DNA from: Linnemannia schmuckeri
Taxonomy: Eukaryota > Mortierellomycota > Mortierellomycetes > Mortierellales > Mortierellaceae
Length of the DNA stretch: 64,000 bases
Reading direction: 5' to 3'
Assembly (NCBI GenBank): GCA_029449235.1
Contig: JANATG010000010.1
Location: forward strand, 1,860,001-1,924,000
The notes beneath the pieces were generated by a model. That model had not been told where the DNA came from, did not search any database, and saw only the letters and a program-made list of their open reading frames with translations. Shown here piece after piece: positions 49,976-61,421 of the stretch; positions within the stretch are counted from its first letter, which is position 1, and each line of letters starts with the position of its first letter. A program made the position numbers and the translations under genes.

Positions 49976-50109
49976 TGTATCCAAAAGAGAGGGTACAGAC
50001 GATTGTGGAGGATATAGTGAGAAGTAGGAGTGGAAGAAAGAAAAAAAATACGAGTGAGAAGAATTGAATGAAAGAATTTAAAGTAGATAGTGCCGAGATG
50101 AAAGAAAAG

Positions 50110-50140
<31 letters not shown>

Positions 50141-51014
50141 TGAACGAAAAGAATTTATAGCGAGAAGAAAACAAGGGAACGATAATCGACTAGAAATAGC
50201 AAGGTGAGAAAAAGTCTACAGAAAAGGTCACACGGATACGGAAAGAGTGCAACAAAAAGAATTAAAAAAAAAAAAATGAAATTGGGGGTGATGTCAAGTG
50301 TCAGTTGTCAAACAAGCCCGGAAATGGAGCCCCTGTCAAGAAAAAGCAGGATTTACGGTGTTTCATTTTTCTGAAATTTGCCACCAAATTTCACTAAACC
50401 TTAGTTCACACACACTTCACACACTTCACACACCCACACACCGCATCCCACATCCCTTGTTTTGTACGCAAGCTAGCATATGGGTCTATTTCCTATTGCA
50501 TTGTCACAGCTGATAGCTGTTGTCAATGTGGTTATTGGCATGATCTTTTCTTAGACGTTTTCTAAAGTTCTTCCGTAATGAAAGTTATGCAATTGGCTTT
50601 TTTTTTTTTAATTGGTGATTATGTAGTTGCATAGCAAAAAAATAATCAGCCCACCTTCCACCGTGCTAACCCCAAACTCCAATGACCCAGTAATTGCTGG
50701 CTGAAACGCAAAGCAGAGATCCAATTACTCGGAAACATACGCCACGAGCTCAGCCGACCAATGTGTACTAGAGACAGCAACGTCGCTCAGCACGCCTGAA
50801 CTCATCCTCTTTCAGCCTTGCCGATCCTATGGTTCACTCTCGCGAAACTCATCCACTCCAGATGGGGAAGACTTAAGCCTTGTCAAAACTAGACCCTAAA
50901 GGGAGCTCAAGCGTATCCAATCGCTGATGGATTTTTTATCTGCAACGCATAGAATTCCTTTTTGAGCTTCAGTGCCTCGTGCTATATTTGTTCCAGGACT
51001 CTTATCTTTTCTAC
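49976..51014. other. Spacer between F-box copies 2 and 3
   Basis: 49976-50280 is the pyrimidine-rich leader (coding strand) of copy 2. 50400-51014 holds AT-rich sequence with a CACAC-rich stretch near 50405 and the 3' end of copy 3. No gene recognised. Confidence 0.5.
50111..50138. repeat. Homopolymer A28
   Basis: Twenty-eight A on the plus strand, about 135 nt upstream of the copy 2 start; reads as a T28 leader tract on the coding strand. Confidence 0.93.
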
Positions 51015-52847
51015 CTACAGACCTACAGATATCGTGATCCGGGCGTAATTCGTGAGTGGCTCTAGTCGGTGACTAATAATGCTCTGAATTCTGCGCATCT
51101 CCTTATCCAATTCCAAGACTTCTCGCTCTACATCAGTCTTTGGAATTCCATCCATCTTGTCCAACACATATGTCTGCTCCGCACTCAACCGAGGAACACC
51201 AACGATCTTCATGTCCAATTTCTCGAGACTATGACAACTCCACTCTGGCCCACCTATTATGTCCTCTGCCCGAACCCTATGCCCTTTGCCAAGACACTCC
51301 TTTAACTTGGAGCATCCAACAAAAAGCGCGTTCAGTTCCTGTGAGCACTCCTCCTGCAGATCGAACCGCGCATACTGGAGGTTCTTGCATGTCCTTGCCA
51401 ACTCGGTCAACACACGCCCGTCAAGAAAGCCTCCACTAATCTCCAACAGCACCAGGAATGGCATCTGGGCGATACAAGAGTCCAGGTCGCATGTTGAGAA
51501 GGAGCTGGTGTTGATGTTCAGGCTGCGCAGACGGTACTCTCTGTCCTTCTCGTGAATGATCTCCTCTGCTCTTAACGGCACCCTCTCGCCAAGCTCGTAC
51601 TCAGAGTCCAATCGCTCCAAAGCAGGAAATGCCCACAGGAGTTGTCGTAGTTCATAAGCGTTCTTGATAGGAACGGATCGGTCGATTCCTGTAATTTTGG
51701 GGAACTTGGTCCGAGAGCGCAGAAAGTCGATGTGGGGCTGGTGTCGAATGGAGAGATATGTCAGAGAAGAATGCTCAAGAATATCCTCTATCTGAAATGA
51801 GGTGGTACTGATGAGAGTGTTGTACTTGTCGTAGTTGACGTCGTAGATCCTGCTTCGAGCTTGTGTGATTGATAGTCGGTGCAAGACTGGAAAGGCGATA
51901 ACGATGGCTCGAAGTTGACTAGCTGTGATCGATACCTGTTGAAAGTCCAGAATCCGAAGTGCCTGATGTGGAGATGCCAATTGGACTGCTCCTGTGTCAA
52001 TGAACGCCCTGTCCACATGAACGAATGACTCCAGGTTAGGTAAAAGTGTCTCAAGATTGTGGAATATAAAGTTGTCGGCGTTCATCCCCAGTTCTAAATG
52101 TCGAAGCCTCGGCAGCCTTGAAAGTGTGTCGACCAGAAACGACTCACTCACGGACGTGAGAAGCGGCATCTTTGACTCCCCCAAGGATCCGCCCTCCCCT
52201 TCTTGCTCTTTCGGAGGTTGAGTCGCGAGTGAGTTGACGTAGCGAAGACTGCTGTACCCACCATAAGTGAGACGACGCAACGCAGAGTTCATCAACACCG
52301 TCAGCCAACATGCCCTTGTCCAATCCAATCTCGCCTGATCTCCCTCCGAATCATCTGCAAACGCCGCCTCGGGCACCATAACCTCCAACGGGCTCTTTTC
52401 CGCAATCGCCGCTAGCATCATCGAGATCCAAGTATTGCTCTTATTGATATCGCTCTCCTCATCATCAGCATCTAGTTCCCAGATCTCTAGTTCCAGCGTT
52501 AGAGAATGAAGTCCAGTCAAAGGAGCCTCGAGTGCAGCAATCAGGACCATCTTATCCTTGACAGTCAGGTGGCGGATGTGCTGGTTGTGCTGATTCATCA
52601 AGGCCGTAAGTCGTTCCTGTCGTTCGATAAAATTGTCCTCTTCACCGGTCTTAGACAGACTCCGGGAGTCAAGAAGGTGACGCCAGAGCTTGCGGGTGAT
52701 GTCAAAGTTGTGCCAGATACAAGGGGCAAAGACAGCACTCCACTGGCGACAGACGGTGGTACAGGCGAGGAGCGAGTCGATGTCAAGGTGCAATCCGATG
52801 GCAGCGAGGATCTCTGGTACATCTGTCATGGCTGAGTGGGGTGACAT
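51015..52847 (-). CDS. F-box protein with leucine-rich-repeat-like body (copy 3)
   Basis: An uninterrupted 610-residue frame from ATG 52847, with a second in-frame ATG at 52829 before VPEILAAIGLHLDID. Residues about 9-50 form the F-box (VPEILAAIGLHLDIDSLLAC, VCRQW, IWHNF). The body repeats family blocks: RACWLTVLMNSALRRLTYGG, LPRLRHLELGMNADNF, AFPVLHRLSI, AFPALERLD, then CLGKGHRVRAEDII and WSCHSLEKLDMKIVGVPR near the C-terminus. It lacks the long C-terminal extension of copy 2. It is probably an SCF substrate adaptor in the nucleus or cytosol (family knowledge); the substrate is unknown. It lies in the same direction as its neighbours with 410 nt between its start and the 3' end of copy 4. 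Confidence 0.9.
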   Translation of the reverse strand: MSPHSAMTDVPEILAAIGLHLDIDSLLACTTVCRQWSAVFAPCIWHNFDITRKLWRHLLDSRSLSKTGEEDNFIERQERLTALMNQHNQHIRHLTVKDKMVLIAALEAPLTGLHSLTLELEIWELDADDEESDINKSNTWISMMLAAIAEKSPLEVMVPEAAFADDSEGDQARLDWTRACWLTVLMNSALRRLTYGGYSSLRYVNSLATQPPKEQEGEGGSLGESKMPLLTSVSESFLVDTLSRLPRLRHLELGMNADNFIFHNLETLLPNLESFVHVDRAFIDTGAVQLASPHQALRILDFQQVSITASQLRAIVIAFPVLHRLSITQARSRIYDVNYDKYNTLISTTSFQIEDILEHSSLTYLSIRHQPHIDFLRSRTKFPKITGIDRSVPIKNAYELRQLLWAFPALERLDSEYELGERVPLRAEEIIHEKDREYRLRSLNINTSSFSTCDLDSCIAQMPFLVLLEISGGFLDGRVLTELARTCKNLQYARFDLQEECSQELNALFVGCSKLKECLGKGHRVRAEDIIGGPEWSCHSLEKLDMKIVGVPRLSAEQTYVLDKMDGIPKTDVEREVLELDKEMRRIQSIISHRLEPLTNYARITISVGL

Positions 52848-53257
52848 GTGTCAAGGGATCGTTGGTGGCCCCTCAAGGAGCGTAATGAAACTTGGCAGAG
52901 TTGGCGAACTGGTGTGTAATAGGTTCTGGCAGGGGAGCTTGGTTGGACAGTAGGGAGGAGAAACGAAAGGAGCGGAGTGAAAGTGAAGGTTTGCGTGATC
53001 AGAACCAAATCAGGGGTCGGTGAGTGTGACTGTTTTGACGCGTCAACTTGAAATTTTTAATCTTCAGCGCGCAAAATGATCAAAGTGCTCGTTAACGCCC
53101 TATCTGCCTGCGAGCCAACACTCGACGATATGACCCGTGACTATTGAGTATGGTACTGACCATTATCCTACGCTTCATCAGCAAGCAAAGCATGGACCTT
53201 CGCTGCGAAATGTAATTTGATCCGCCAAAGGACGAGCTTGCTTTGCTTCGTCTTTAT
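52848..53257. other. Spacer between F-box copies 3 and 4
   Basis: Contains the short upstream region of copy 3 and the end of copy 4. No coding region or repeat recognised. Confidence 0.5.
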
Positions 53258-55253
53258 TTATAGTCCGATTTGTCGATATCGGGCTTTTGGCTGAGAGAAA
53301 TATATCTCCATGAGATGCTCCAGAGCATCCTGTCCTCCAAGACTACACATTAGATCGAACTCGAGACCGTCGAATCGATCACACCCCCCAATGGGACGGT
53401 CAGGCTCAGAGATAAAGCCGAGCTGTCGGAGTTGTTTCCGTTTCCGATACCCCAGGCGTTGGTATACTTTTCGTAGGATCGTATGAGAGGCTCGTCGCTG
53501 CTCCAGTGCTTCGGCTTCGTTGGATGTCAGCTTATGTCCGAGCTGCCGCAATCTCTGACGGGCTTGCTCTGGATCAATATCCTGTAGCTTCCCAATAGTG
53601 GTCGCTCCGTCAGTTGTCACCTTGAACCATACTGGATCGAGCGACCATAACTTGTCCAACAGCTTCTCCTGATCCCTCATCGGCCTCGGGACACCAAACA
53701 CCTCGTTGTCCAGTTTCTCGAGTCCAACACAAGTCCATTCGGCACTATCGATCAAATCCTCTACCAGAACAACATGCCCCTTGCCCTCGCAAGTCTTCAA
53801 ACTGGTGGTGCCCTTGATTAAAAGATCCACCATCTCATGACTGTCGCCCTCCTGAAGATCAAAATAGAATCGCTCCAGGCTCCTGCAAACCTTGACGATA
53901 GTAGAGAGAGTTCGCCCGTCGATGATCAATTTGTGAATGCAAAGCTTGACGAGGAAAGACATGCGGACGATGACGGTGTGTAGTCCAGGTGTATATACTT
54001 CCGCAGATTATAGGGCAACACTTGAATAGGATGGAAGGGCAATCTCTCCACCTTTTTCCTCAGCATTGGCGATCTCTGAGACCGTACTCCAACAATCGAA
54101 TACCTCCAAAGCAGGGAACGTTCACAAGGCTTGTCGGACGATACTGGGACCGACAATCTTGGAATATGATCTCATCTTCTTGATCCTAGGGAATCTGACC
54201 CGTGGGTTCAAAAGCTTGATGTGGCCTCGATAGTTGGTGAAGACAAAAGATTCCAGAGACAGGTACTCCAGGATATTCATAGGAGTTTCCATGTTGACAC
54301 CACTGTTTTCGGTATCGTCGTCGTCGTCAATGTAACCGCCACTGTCTTTTTGAATCGCATGATGGAGAGATGTCGTAGGTTTGGGAATGCCACAACAGAC
54401 GCTCTGAGCTGCTTGATGTCTATACCCTGACTAAATGTCAGACACTTCAGTTTTGGATAAGGTGCCAGTTGAATGGCGATCGCATCAAAGAAGACCACAC
54501 CAGAGTGGACAAACGTCGTGATGTTGGGCAGAAGAGTGGGAAGGTTGCTGAGAAGATAGTTGTCGGTGTAGAGTCCAATGTTGACATGACGGATCGATGT
54601 AAGCCATCGAAACACCCTGTCTAGGAAACCCTTGACCATCAGACCTGGGAGTGGCACTGGTGTGCGGTACTTGTTTGCACCCCATTTGACTTCGGAGAAC
54701 AGGATGTTCCAGTTCCACATGAACACCAGGTGTTGCAGGCCAGGATTTTCCAGAACCAGTAGCCATGATGCCCGAATACAGGCGGCCTCGCCCCGACGGT
54801 AGTAAGAAGCGAACATGTCTCTTAGCACCACAGTTTTCCACCGACTTGCTCCAGACTCAGACACGGACGGGCTGTCGCCGACCAGGTTCATGGAAAATTC
54901 CGCCGAGAAGGTGCCACTTGTATTGGGGAACGTTTGCATCGTCAACGCGAGAAGGTCCGTCAAGTTGCTGTCAAGAGCAGCCAGAAGAACCGCGTTGTCG
55001 GTAACCGTCAAGTGACGAATATGCTTTTTGTGGCGCCGAAGAGCTGTTACGATGTGTTGTCAACGGTTACCCTCGCTTCCACTGCAGGCAAAGATCCGCT
55101 TGTGAGGATTCACGCACGAATTGACGGTACGCCATAGACACCGGTGGAAGATATTTTTCTCCAGTCTCGGCAGACAGAGGTACAAGCGAGATGGGATTCC
55201 GCGTCAAGATATGAGACGATGTGGTCGAGGGTCTCGGGAAGCACAATAATGAC
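53258..55253 (-). pseudogene. F-box/LRR-like pseudogene (copy 4)
   Basis: The minus strand from 55253 shows an F-box (VLPETLDHIVSYLDAESHLA, VCRDW) with no ATG before it. The frame breaks at a T5 run (55154-55158), resumes as CLWRTVNS, meets an in-frame TGA (55060-55062), and resumes again from 55011 to 54277 (MTVTDNAVLLAALDSNL...). It is broken several times between 54277 and 53962. The C-terminal third (53962-53258) is open and has the family blocks CEGKGHVVLVEDLI and WTCVGLEKLDNEVFGVPR, then an Arg/Gln-rich helical tail. At least four disabling changes make it a pseudogene. The C-terminal piece could still be transcribed, but it has no F-box. Confidence 0.85.
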
Positions 55254-55673
55254 CGAGAACGAGGCAGCGAGGAAGAATTTTTTTTCTTTTTTTTGGAGGG
55301 GGGGTTCAGTATGATTTCATGGCAACTTGAAGGGAGATAGATTGAGGCGAAGGACAAGCGGATCTTATGTGTGAGTATGAGAAGTAAGGTGTAGACGGTA
55401 AGCGGGAATGGAATTGGTTTAATAGTATGATGATGATAAGCAAGAGATGAGTGTTGGGGAAAAAGAGGACTTGACAAAAAAGATGGAAGAATAAGCGTTG
55501 AGGGAGAAGGAGGTGAAAGGAACGAAAGAATTTTTTTATGCTACAAGACATGTTTTTATTTTTTTAAGTTCTGCGGCGCCGGTTGCTCTTCTGTGCTTGG
55601 GAACATTGTGACCGAGAGGGATTCTCGCTTGCGATTGAGAGTATCCATAGCCTTGACCACAGGACCCGAGCCA
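55254..55673. other. Spacer between F-box copy 4 and the small secreted protein gene
   Basis: 55270-55540 is A/G-rich on the plus strand, a pyrimidine-rich former leader of copy 4. 55550-55673 is the 3' region of the small secreted protein gene. No other feature seen. Confidence 0.5.
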
Positions 55674-55862
55674 TTACGCGCACTCCTTGCACAACCGACA
55701 TCCGCAGATAACAATACCAGAATATCCACAGGGACACTCTTCAGGGCATTCCATCGGAGGGCAGAGGAGGGCGCGAGCATCTCCTGGCTTTTCCAAAGGC
55801 GCAGCAACGGCAACCGAAGCGACGGCGACCAAGATGGCAAGGATAGCAAAGGAAAACTTCAT
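55674..55862 (-). CDS. Small cysteine-rich secreted protein
   Basis: A 62-residue, single-exon protein with ATG 55862. Residues 1-20 form a classical signal peptide (MKFSFAILAILVAVASVAVA) followed by an AP|LE-type junction. The mature part of about 40 residues contains eight Cys in a dense pattern (LLCPPMECPEECPCG, ICGC, CKEC), suggesting four disulfides. The CPPMxCPxxC arrangement resembles antistasin-type protease-inhibitor repeats, but similarity is too short to claim it. It sits within the F-box array with its own upstream region; a TATA-like ATAAATA lies about 195 nt upstream on the coding strand. A role outside the cell is inferred from the signal peptide only. Confidence 0.75.
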   Translation of the reverse strand: MKFSFAILAILVAVASVAVAAPLEKPGDARALLCPPMECPEECPCGYSGIVICGCRLCKECA

Positions 55863-56892
55863 GACTATATGTTCTTGTAAGGTGGGGATAGGTCTAGGGG
55901 GGAGTTTGCAAGCGTCCTTTGGGTGCTATTGCAAGGTATATGCGAGGGTTCTTGCGATGGTTCGTGTGGAGTTCTTGCAGAGTTTCTGTAACAGGTCCCT
56001 GTGACAGCTTGCGTAGAGTTACTGGTAAGTTTGTGGGGGTAGTTTTTGAGTGGGAGCTATTTATGAGTGTTGTACTGTGCAATGTCGTGGGAAAGGTTGA
56101 TTGGAGGAGAGTGAAACGAAAGAAGAAAGTAGACGAGTTATTGGAGTTGAAGAATAACAGACCGAATGGAAGCTGCGGTGACTGCGCTAACGCGCCGCCC
56201 TGATTTTTGAAATTTTTGAGACACGCCGCTAAAAAAAAATGAAAGAAACGTGACACCCCTGCTGGCGAACCAACGCCCTCATAGGCCACAACTCGAATGT
56301 AAACTTGCCTACATTACCAAGGATAGCGAGAAAGAGAATGGCCTAACCGCGTCACTGAAATTGATCCGCAATGAATGCATGCCTGCCTTCTCACACTTTG
56401 TTCAAAAAGGCAATACTTCACCCCGGAAACGACAGGCAGGGCACGCAGCTAATACACAAACACCCTATCCCTCAAAACCAACCGTTTCAACTCTCCATTG
56501 CGACCTCTGGGGTAATACCATCACTAAATGGTCAAAGTATAACGCTCCGACTGCACAACCGACTCCAAAAAAATTGGAAACAACCCCTCTAAACCGCGGA
56601 AAAGGCGACCCTTCAACTCGTGTTCAAACTCGAGATACCGCAGCACTGAAAAGTTCACCGAAAACATCTCCTTTAGAAATCACTCACTCTCTCACCGCAA
56701 AAATGACTGTTTAGAGAAAGTCATCCTTCAAACCATAATAACTCTCCCTGCTCTCGCTGGTCAGTCCTAAAGTTGTGGTTGCCCCACGATTTGCGGAAAA
56801 CAAGGCATCGCAGATTGGGGTTACCATGGCCATTTCAATCACAACAGCTCTCTCATTCCACCCGCTTAAGACAAAGGTACCAGTGCCTCTCC
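55863..56892. other. Spacer between the small secreted protein gene and F-box copy 5
   Basis: The left part is the promoter of the secreted-protein gene. 56250-56714 contains a 154-codon open frame on the plus strand that has no ATG at its start and no recognised domain, so it is not called. 56711-56890 is open on the minus strand beyond the end of copy 5 and may be its former 3' extension. Confidence 0.45.
56056..56067 (-). promoter_or_regulatory. TATA-like element of the secreted-protein gene
   Basis: On the coding (minus) strand the sequence reads CTCATAAATAGC, about 195 nt before the ATG at 55862. Spacing is longer than for a compact promoter, so the assignment is tentative. Confidence 0.3.
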
Positions 56893-58845
56893 TCATACCG
56901 AGACCCAACCAGTCCCTTTGGTTCCTTTTCCCTCACCTCCCATACCTCCCTCACCCACTCCCTCTCCCTCTCTTCCATCCTCAAATCTAATCCGAAAAAC
57001 TCGACCTCCCAGACACTTCAACCCGTCAAGCTCTGCCAATCCGGAGGCAAACGAGAACTCGAGCGTGTCCAGATGTGCGGGCGAGACTCTTGAGAGGTAC
57101 TCTGCTTGGCGCCCAAACGTGAGTTTCTTCAACTGAGTTAGTTCTCCCAGGCGGCGGTAGACTTGGCGTTGAATAATGTGAGAGTTCTGGCGGAAGCTAA
57201 GGGCCTCAGTCTCGGCAGATGTCAGCTCACGCTCTAGCTGCTGCTGCGCAGCAATGGCCACCGCATCATACGATCTCGCTTTGGAAAAAAAGGGTTAAGC
57301 TCCCACAGACGTTCCAACATTTCCTCCTGCCCTTTTGATAACCTTGGAACACCAAAGATCTCAATATCTAGCTCCTCCAACCCCCCCTACATCCCATTTC
57401 GCACTATCAATCAAACCTTGCGCCAGCACAATATGTCCCCTTTCGCGCACACTTTTCAGCGTCTCGGGTGACTCAGCCAAAATATCCACCATCGCCTGAA
57501 ACGACAAAGACGAACCGCCTTCCTCGTCGTAGTAGTCGTCGGGTTTCTTGAGATCGAACCAGACGCGTCGGAGGTGTCGACAGTTCCGGATCACCTCCAG
57601 TACTACCACGCCATCGAGTTCGCAGCCATGTATCTCGACATCCACAAAATGTGGCATCCGGAAGAAGAGTGACTCTACGTCGCTCGGGGAGCCGAGGCCT
57701 ATGTTGTTACGAAGGGTCAGTTCCTGGATCGGGTGTTGCTCGATATTGTAATCGCCCTTCGCAATAGCAGGATCGGCATCGGTGCAGAAGATCTCACCAC
57801 GTCCTTGACTGGCACACTCAACTCTCATCAACGCAGGGAAGGCCCACAACAGCTGTCGAAACATGTCCACCGAGGGCAAAGTAATAAGACCATCGAAGTT
57901 TGTGACACCGGAGAACCGAATTCGTGCATCCAAAAGTCCACCAACGTTTTCGGCGTACGGCGAGGGGAGCTGGCTGATTCCGCCTCCTCATTTAACATCC
58001 ACACCGCAAACGCATCATTACTCGCCATGTCCGTCTGCACAAACTCCTCTAGCCTTGGCAAAAACTTGCCCAAAACACTCAATAAACTCTCCTCGATCCT
58101 ATGCCCTATCTCCAAATGCCTCAATCTCGGGATGTGCGTCGAAAACATCTCCTGGAGGAAGAACTCGGCTTCGTGGCGTAGCCGCATGAACCGTGGGGCG
58201 ATGTAAAGGCCTTGGTTGGGTGAGTTTACAAGTCCAACACCGTTCTTGAAGTTGAGGTTCGACCATGATTTGTGGAAGGCAAGGCGTTTTAAACCAGGAT
58301 TGTTGCGGGTCAGGAACCAAGTTGCACGGGTCCGGGCTGCGGTGCCTTGATACTGGTCGTCAAAGACTGAGCGTGGGATTGCATCCTCCCACGGACACGT
58401 ACCCAGCATCTTCACCGTTGATAACGATGGAGTCGCCACGATACCCTGAAGACACTTCCGCTCCCAAGAGAACTCCTCCTCCAACTCCCAATCCTCCATC
58501 CTCACCCTGCAGAACCTCAGCGCCTGAAAAATTCCGTCATCTCGCACTCAACAGCCGCCAGGAGTACCGTTTATCCGTAACAACCAGCTCCCTCACAAGC
58601 TCACCAAACTCTTTCAACAACTGCACCACCCGTTCCAACCTCCGTCGTCGTTCCGGCATCCGTTTGCCCGGACGGTTGAAGATCTGAGTGTAGGGTGGGA
58701 GGGAAGGGTTGACGGTGTGCCATAAGTAAAGTCTGAAGAGTTCCTGCCATTGGTGACAGACCTTTGTGCAGGTGTAGTAGGAGACTGGGTCGAGGTGGCG
58801 TGCGATTTCGTGTAGGATTTCCGGGATTTGAGTTATTGTTGACAT
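56893..58845 (-). pseudogene. F-box/LRR-like gene with several frameshifts (copy 5)
   Basis: The minus strand from ATG 58845 begins with a good F-box (ITQIPEILHEIARHLDPVS, VCHQW, LWHTV). The frame is lost near an A5 run (58527-58531), resumes as LRFCRVRMEDWELEEEF, is lost again near 57940-57990, resumes as RIRFSGVTNFDG, is lost at a C7 run (57381-57387) and resumes once more beyond an A7 run (57285-57291), ending near 56893. All family blocks are present in order, including VRERGHIVLAQGLI and the AFPAL block. Several breaks coincide with homopolymers, so a real pseudogene and an intact gene with indel errors are both possible; four separate breaks favour decay. Confidence 0.8.
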
Positions 58846-59622
58846 GCCGGAAGATTAAGATAGAGGGAGGGAGGAGAGGTTTATGGATAATAAAGTGAAC
58901 TGAGGATATGGATTTGTTAGAGTGGGTCGACAAAGGAATGCTAAGAAAGAAAGTGAAGAGAGGAGGAGGGATGAGGTTTAGGGACGAAAGAAAGAAAAAA
59001 GAGAAGGATTGTGTGCATTGAAAAAAAAAAGTGGCGACAAGGGCTTTAGGCCTGAAATAAATAGTACTGGGAAAAGAAGCACGCCAGATAACGAGGCTGC
59101 CTCCAAACAAAAACAGCCTCGAAAAAAACTGAACATTATTTTTTTTTCTCGTGAACAGGAATATGGAGGCGTTCAGTTGGGTATAAGGAAGGTTTTCCTG
59201 CCGCAACCCAGCTGGAGCCGTTCGGCTTCTTCTCGTCCGACGACGAAGAGGATGCTCAATCGCCAATGGGTTACTTGTCACAGCATTGCACCCACATCTA
59301 AGATGAGCGCAAAGAATAGAAAGAGATCGTTGGGTCATAAAAGCTCTATTGAAGTGAGTTAAAATATGAGTATCTAACTAGGTAAGAAACGAGAAGCAAT
59401 GGATATGGGTAGAGATGCGCGGTGTAGGTGGGATGCAAAGAAGCGGCGGACAAAATAGCGTACTGAGTCGCCATGAATAAGTAATAAAATAAAATAAAAA
59501 TGAATCAATGCTGGCGCGTAACGCCTCTTTTCCCTCTAGGACAGTCGAATATGTCATCGACACCACCAAAAAATGTACAAAAATCGAGTTCCCAAGTCAT
59601 AAAGACAATGGTATTTGAAGAT
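58846..59622. other. Upstream region of F-box copy 5 and 3' flank of the GTP cyclohydrolase gene
   Basis: 58850-59010 is A/G-rich (pyrimidine-rich on the coding strand of copy 5). 59010-59340 has short unremarkable frames. 59480-59622 is the AT-rich 3' flank of the GTP cyclohydrolase gene. No gene recognised. Confidence 0.5.
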
Positions 59623-61421
59623 TTAGACGCTATTCCCGCGGATCAAGGCCAAGAATTCCTCCCTGGTCTTGGCTTGGTCACGGAAGCATCCAAACATTGA
59701 TGAGGTGATTGTCTGACTTCCTGGCTTCTGAACTCCACGCATCACCATGCAAAAGTGGCTACGTCGGTTATAATTATAAAAAGGGCTCGTGTGTAAGTAA
59801 CTAAAGTCAGAAATAACGATCCGGCTCAATAAGGAAAAGCAAAAATAGGGTAGAAGCGTACCTGGCCTCCATGACGACGGCGACACCGAGAGGGTCGAGC
59901 AACTCCTGCATAGCCAAGGCAACCTGCTTGGTCAGACGCTCCTGGACCTGAAGACGACGACTGAACATCTCTGCCAAACGAGCAATCTTGCTCAGTCCAA
60001 CCACCTTTCCGTTCTTTGGGATGTAACCAATATGGATCTAGTTTCGTTGCACGAGAAACTAATGAGTTGTTGCTATCTCCGTGACGCAATGGATCAATAT
60101 AGAGTGAGCAAAAGGTCCAAAATTTGTTGTCTAGATTACTATACCTTGCCGGTGAAGGGAACCATGTGGTGCTCGCACAGGGAGAAAACGTCAATGTTCT
60201 TGACGATAACCATCTCATCGTGATCTAAAAGTAAAACAAGAAATATAACAGTCGTCCATGAAAGCCAGTTCTATCTTTTTAGTATCCATGTAAGTTTTCG
60301 CTGGATCTTTGTTATATTTGCTGCAGCCCAATCGCTGTATCCCTGCAATGGTAGTGCCAATGATCCATACCTTCCTGGAAAAGAGCCTTGTTCATAAGGT
60401 CTAAAAGTGCCATAAACAAACAAAAAGGCGAAAAACATGTCAGTCTCTGATAACTCATGAATAATGGACAAAAATAACTACCCCACGTCAAAACAAAAAA
60501 GAATACATCCAGGAACTTACGGGTGACACTCTCCTCATAACCCTTGGAGAAGAACATGAGGGCCTTGGCATAGCGCTCAGGGGTCTTGAGGAGACCTTCA
60601 CGGTCAGGATCCTCACCAATGCACTCCAGAATCGTACGAACAGCTACCGAAATCTTTTGAATTCGTGCTGCCCGCTGAACCTCTGTGTCCTCGCGACGTT
60701 CCCTTGCTCCCATACCTATTTCGCAAAATATCACAATTAGAAGCAATTGGTAAGTAAAAAAGGCGGAGGTAGCGTGAAGCAAGTCCATAATCAACTGAAA
60801 AATGACCCAAGAAGAGAACATACTGGGGAAACTGAGGCCATCAAAGTCAATGGGTGTGTAGGACCTGCCCTCGGGAGACTCTGAGGCGAGATAGCTGCGT
60901 CCGGGGCTGTGAGAGTGTCCTGTGAGAGCGTGGCTAAGAAGTGCCTGTCTGGCAGTTGGGTGCTGCAACCTAGGCGTGTGTGAGTTGATCCAAAAAGGGT
61001 ACATGCGATTGATAAGTGGCAATTTGAGTCACCTTTTCTACTTTGGATCCGTGGGAAACATTTTTGTTATCTTTGCTGCTGTTGTTGGTTATTGCTGTAA
61101 TTCACCTATGGGAGCGAAGTGGCTGACAGAGGATTATGTGGAAGTGGATGCTGATGCATTTATTCGACAGGCATGGGAGTTCATTCTTGTTCCTGATCCT
61201 GAGTTGTTCACCAGTGTGAAGTGCTCATCCATAAAAGTCCATGAGGGAAGATCAGCCTGTTTTTCAGCCCCAGTCCTGATCTGAGTAATGCTGGCTGTCC
61301 AGTTGTGTGATCAGCACTCTGTAGCTGCTCGATGTTTGTAGTTGGTGGTCGAGTGAGTTGAAGGAGCTGCTTACTGGACTTGGTCTGCGGCTGCGGTTGG
61401 GCTTGAGGGAATGTTGCTCAT
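59623..61421 (-). CDS. GTP cyclohydrolase I
   Basis: Seven exons: 61421-61375, 60969-60824, 60715-60521, 60400-60371, 60224-60145, 60037-59862, 59758-59623. Introns are 405, 108, 120, 146, 107 and 103 nt, all GT-AG with agreeing phases, giving 269 residues. It converts GTP to 7,8-dihydroneopterin triphosphate, the first step of folate and tetrahydrobiopterin synthesis; Mortierella is known to make the latter. Family blocks are complete: GEDPDREGLLKTPERYAKA, EDHDEMVIVKNIDVFSLCEH, PFTGKIHIGYIP, GLSKIARLAEMFSRRLQVQE and HFCMVMRGVQKPGS. Zinc ligands Cys156, His159 and Cys228 are present. The first exon is only 47 nt and the fourth 30 nt. The ATG at 61421 follows TATATACC, and exon 1 joins exon 2 in phase 2. 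The N-terminal 60 residues are variable, as in other fungi. The conventional yeast name is FOL2. Confidence 0.95.

Noticed and set aside
56250..56714. 154-codon plus-strand open frame
   Set aside because: It starts without ATG, has no recognisable domain, and lies next to the decayed 3' end of an F-box copy.
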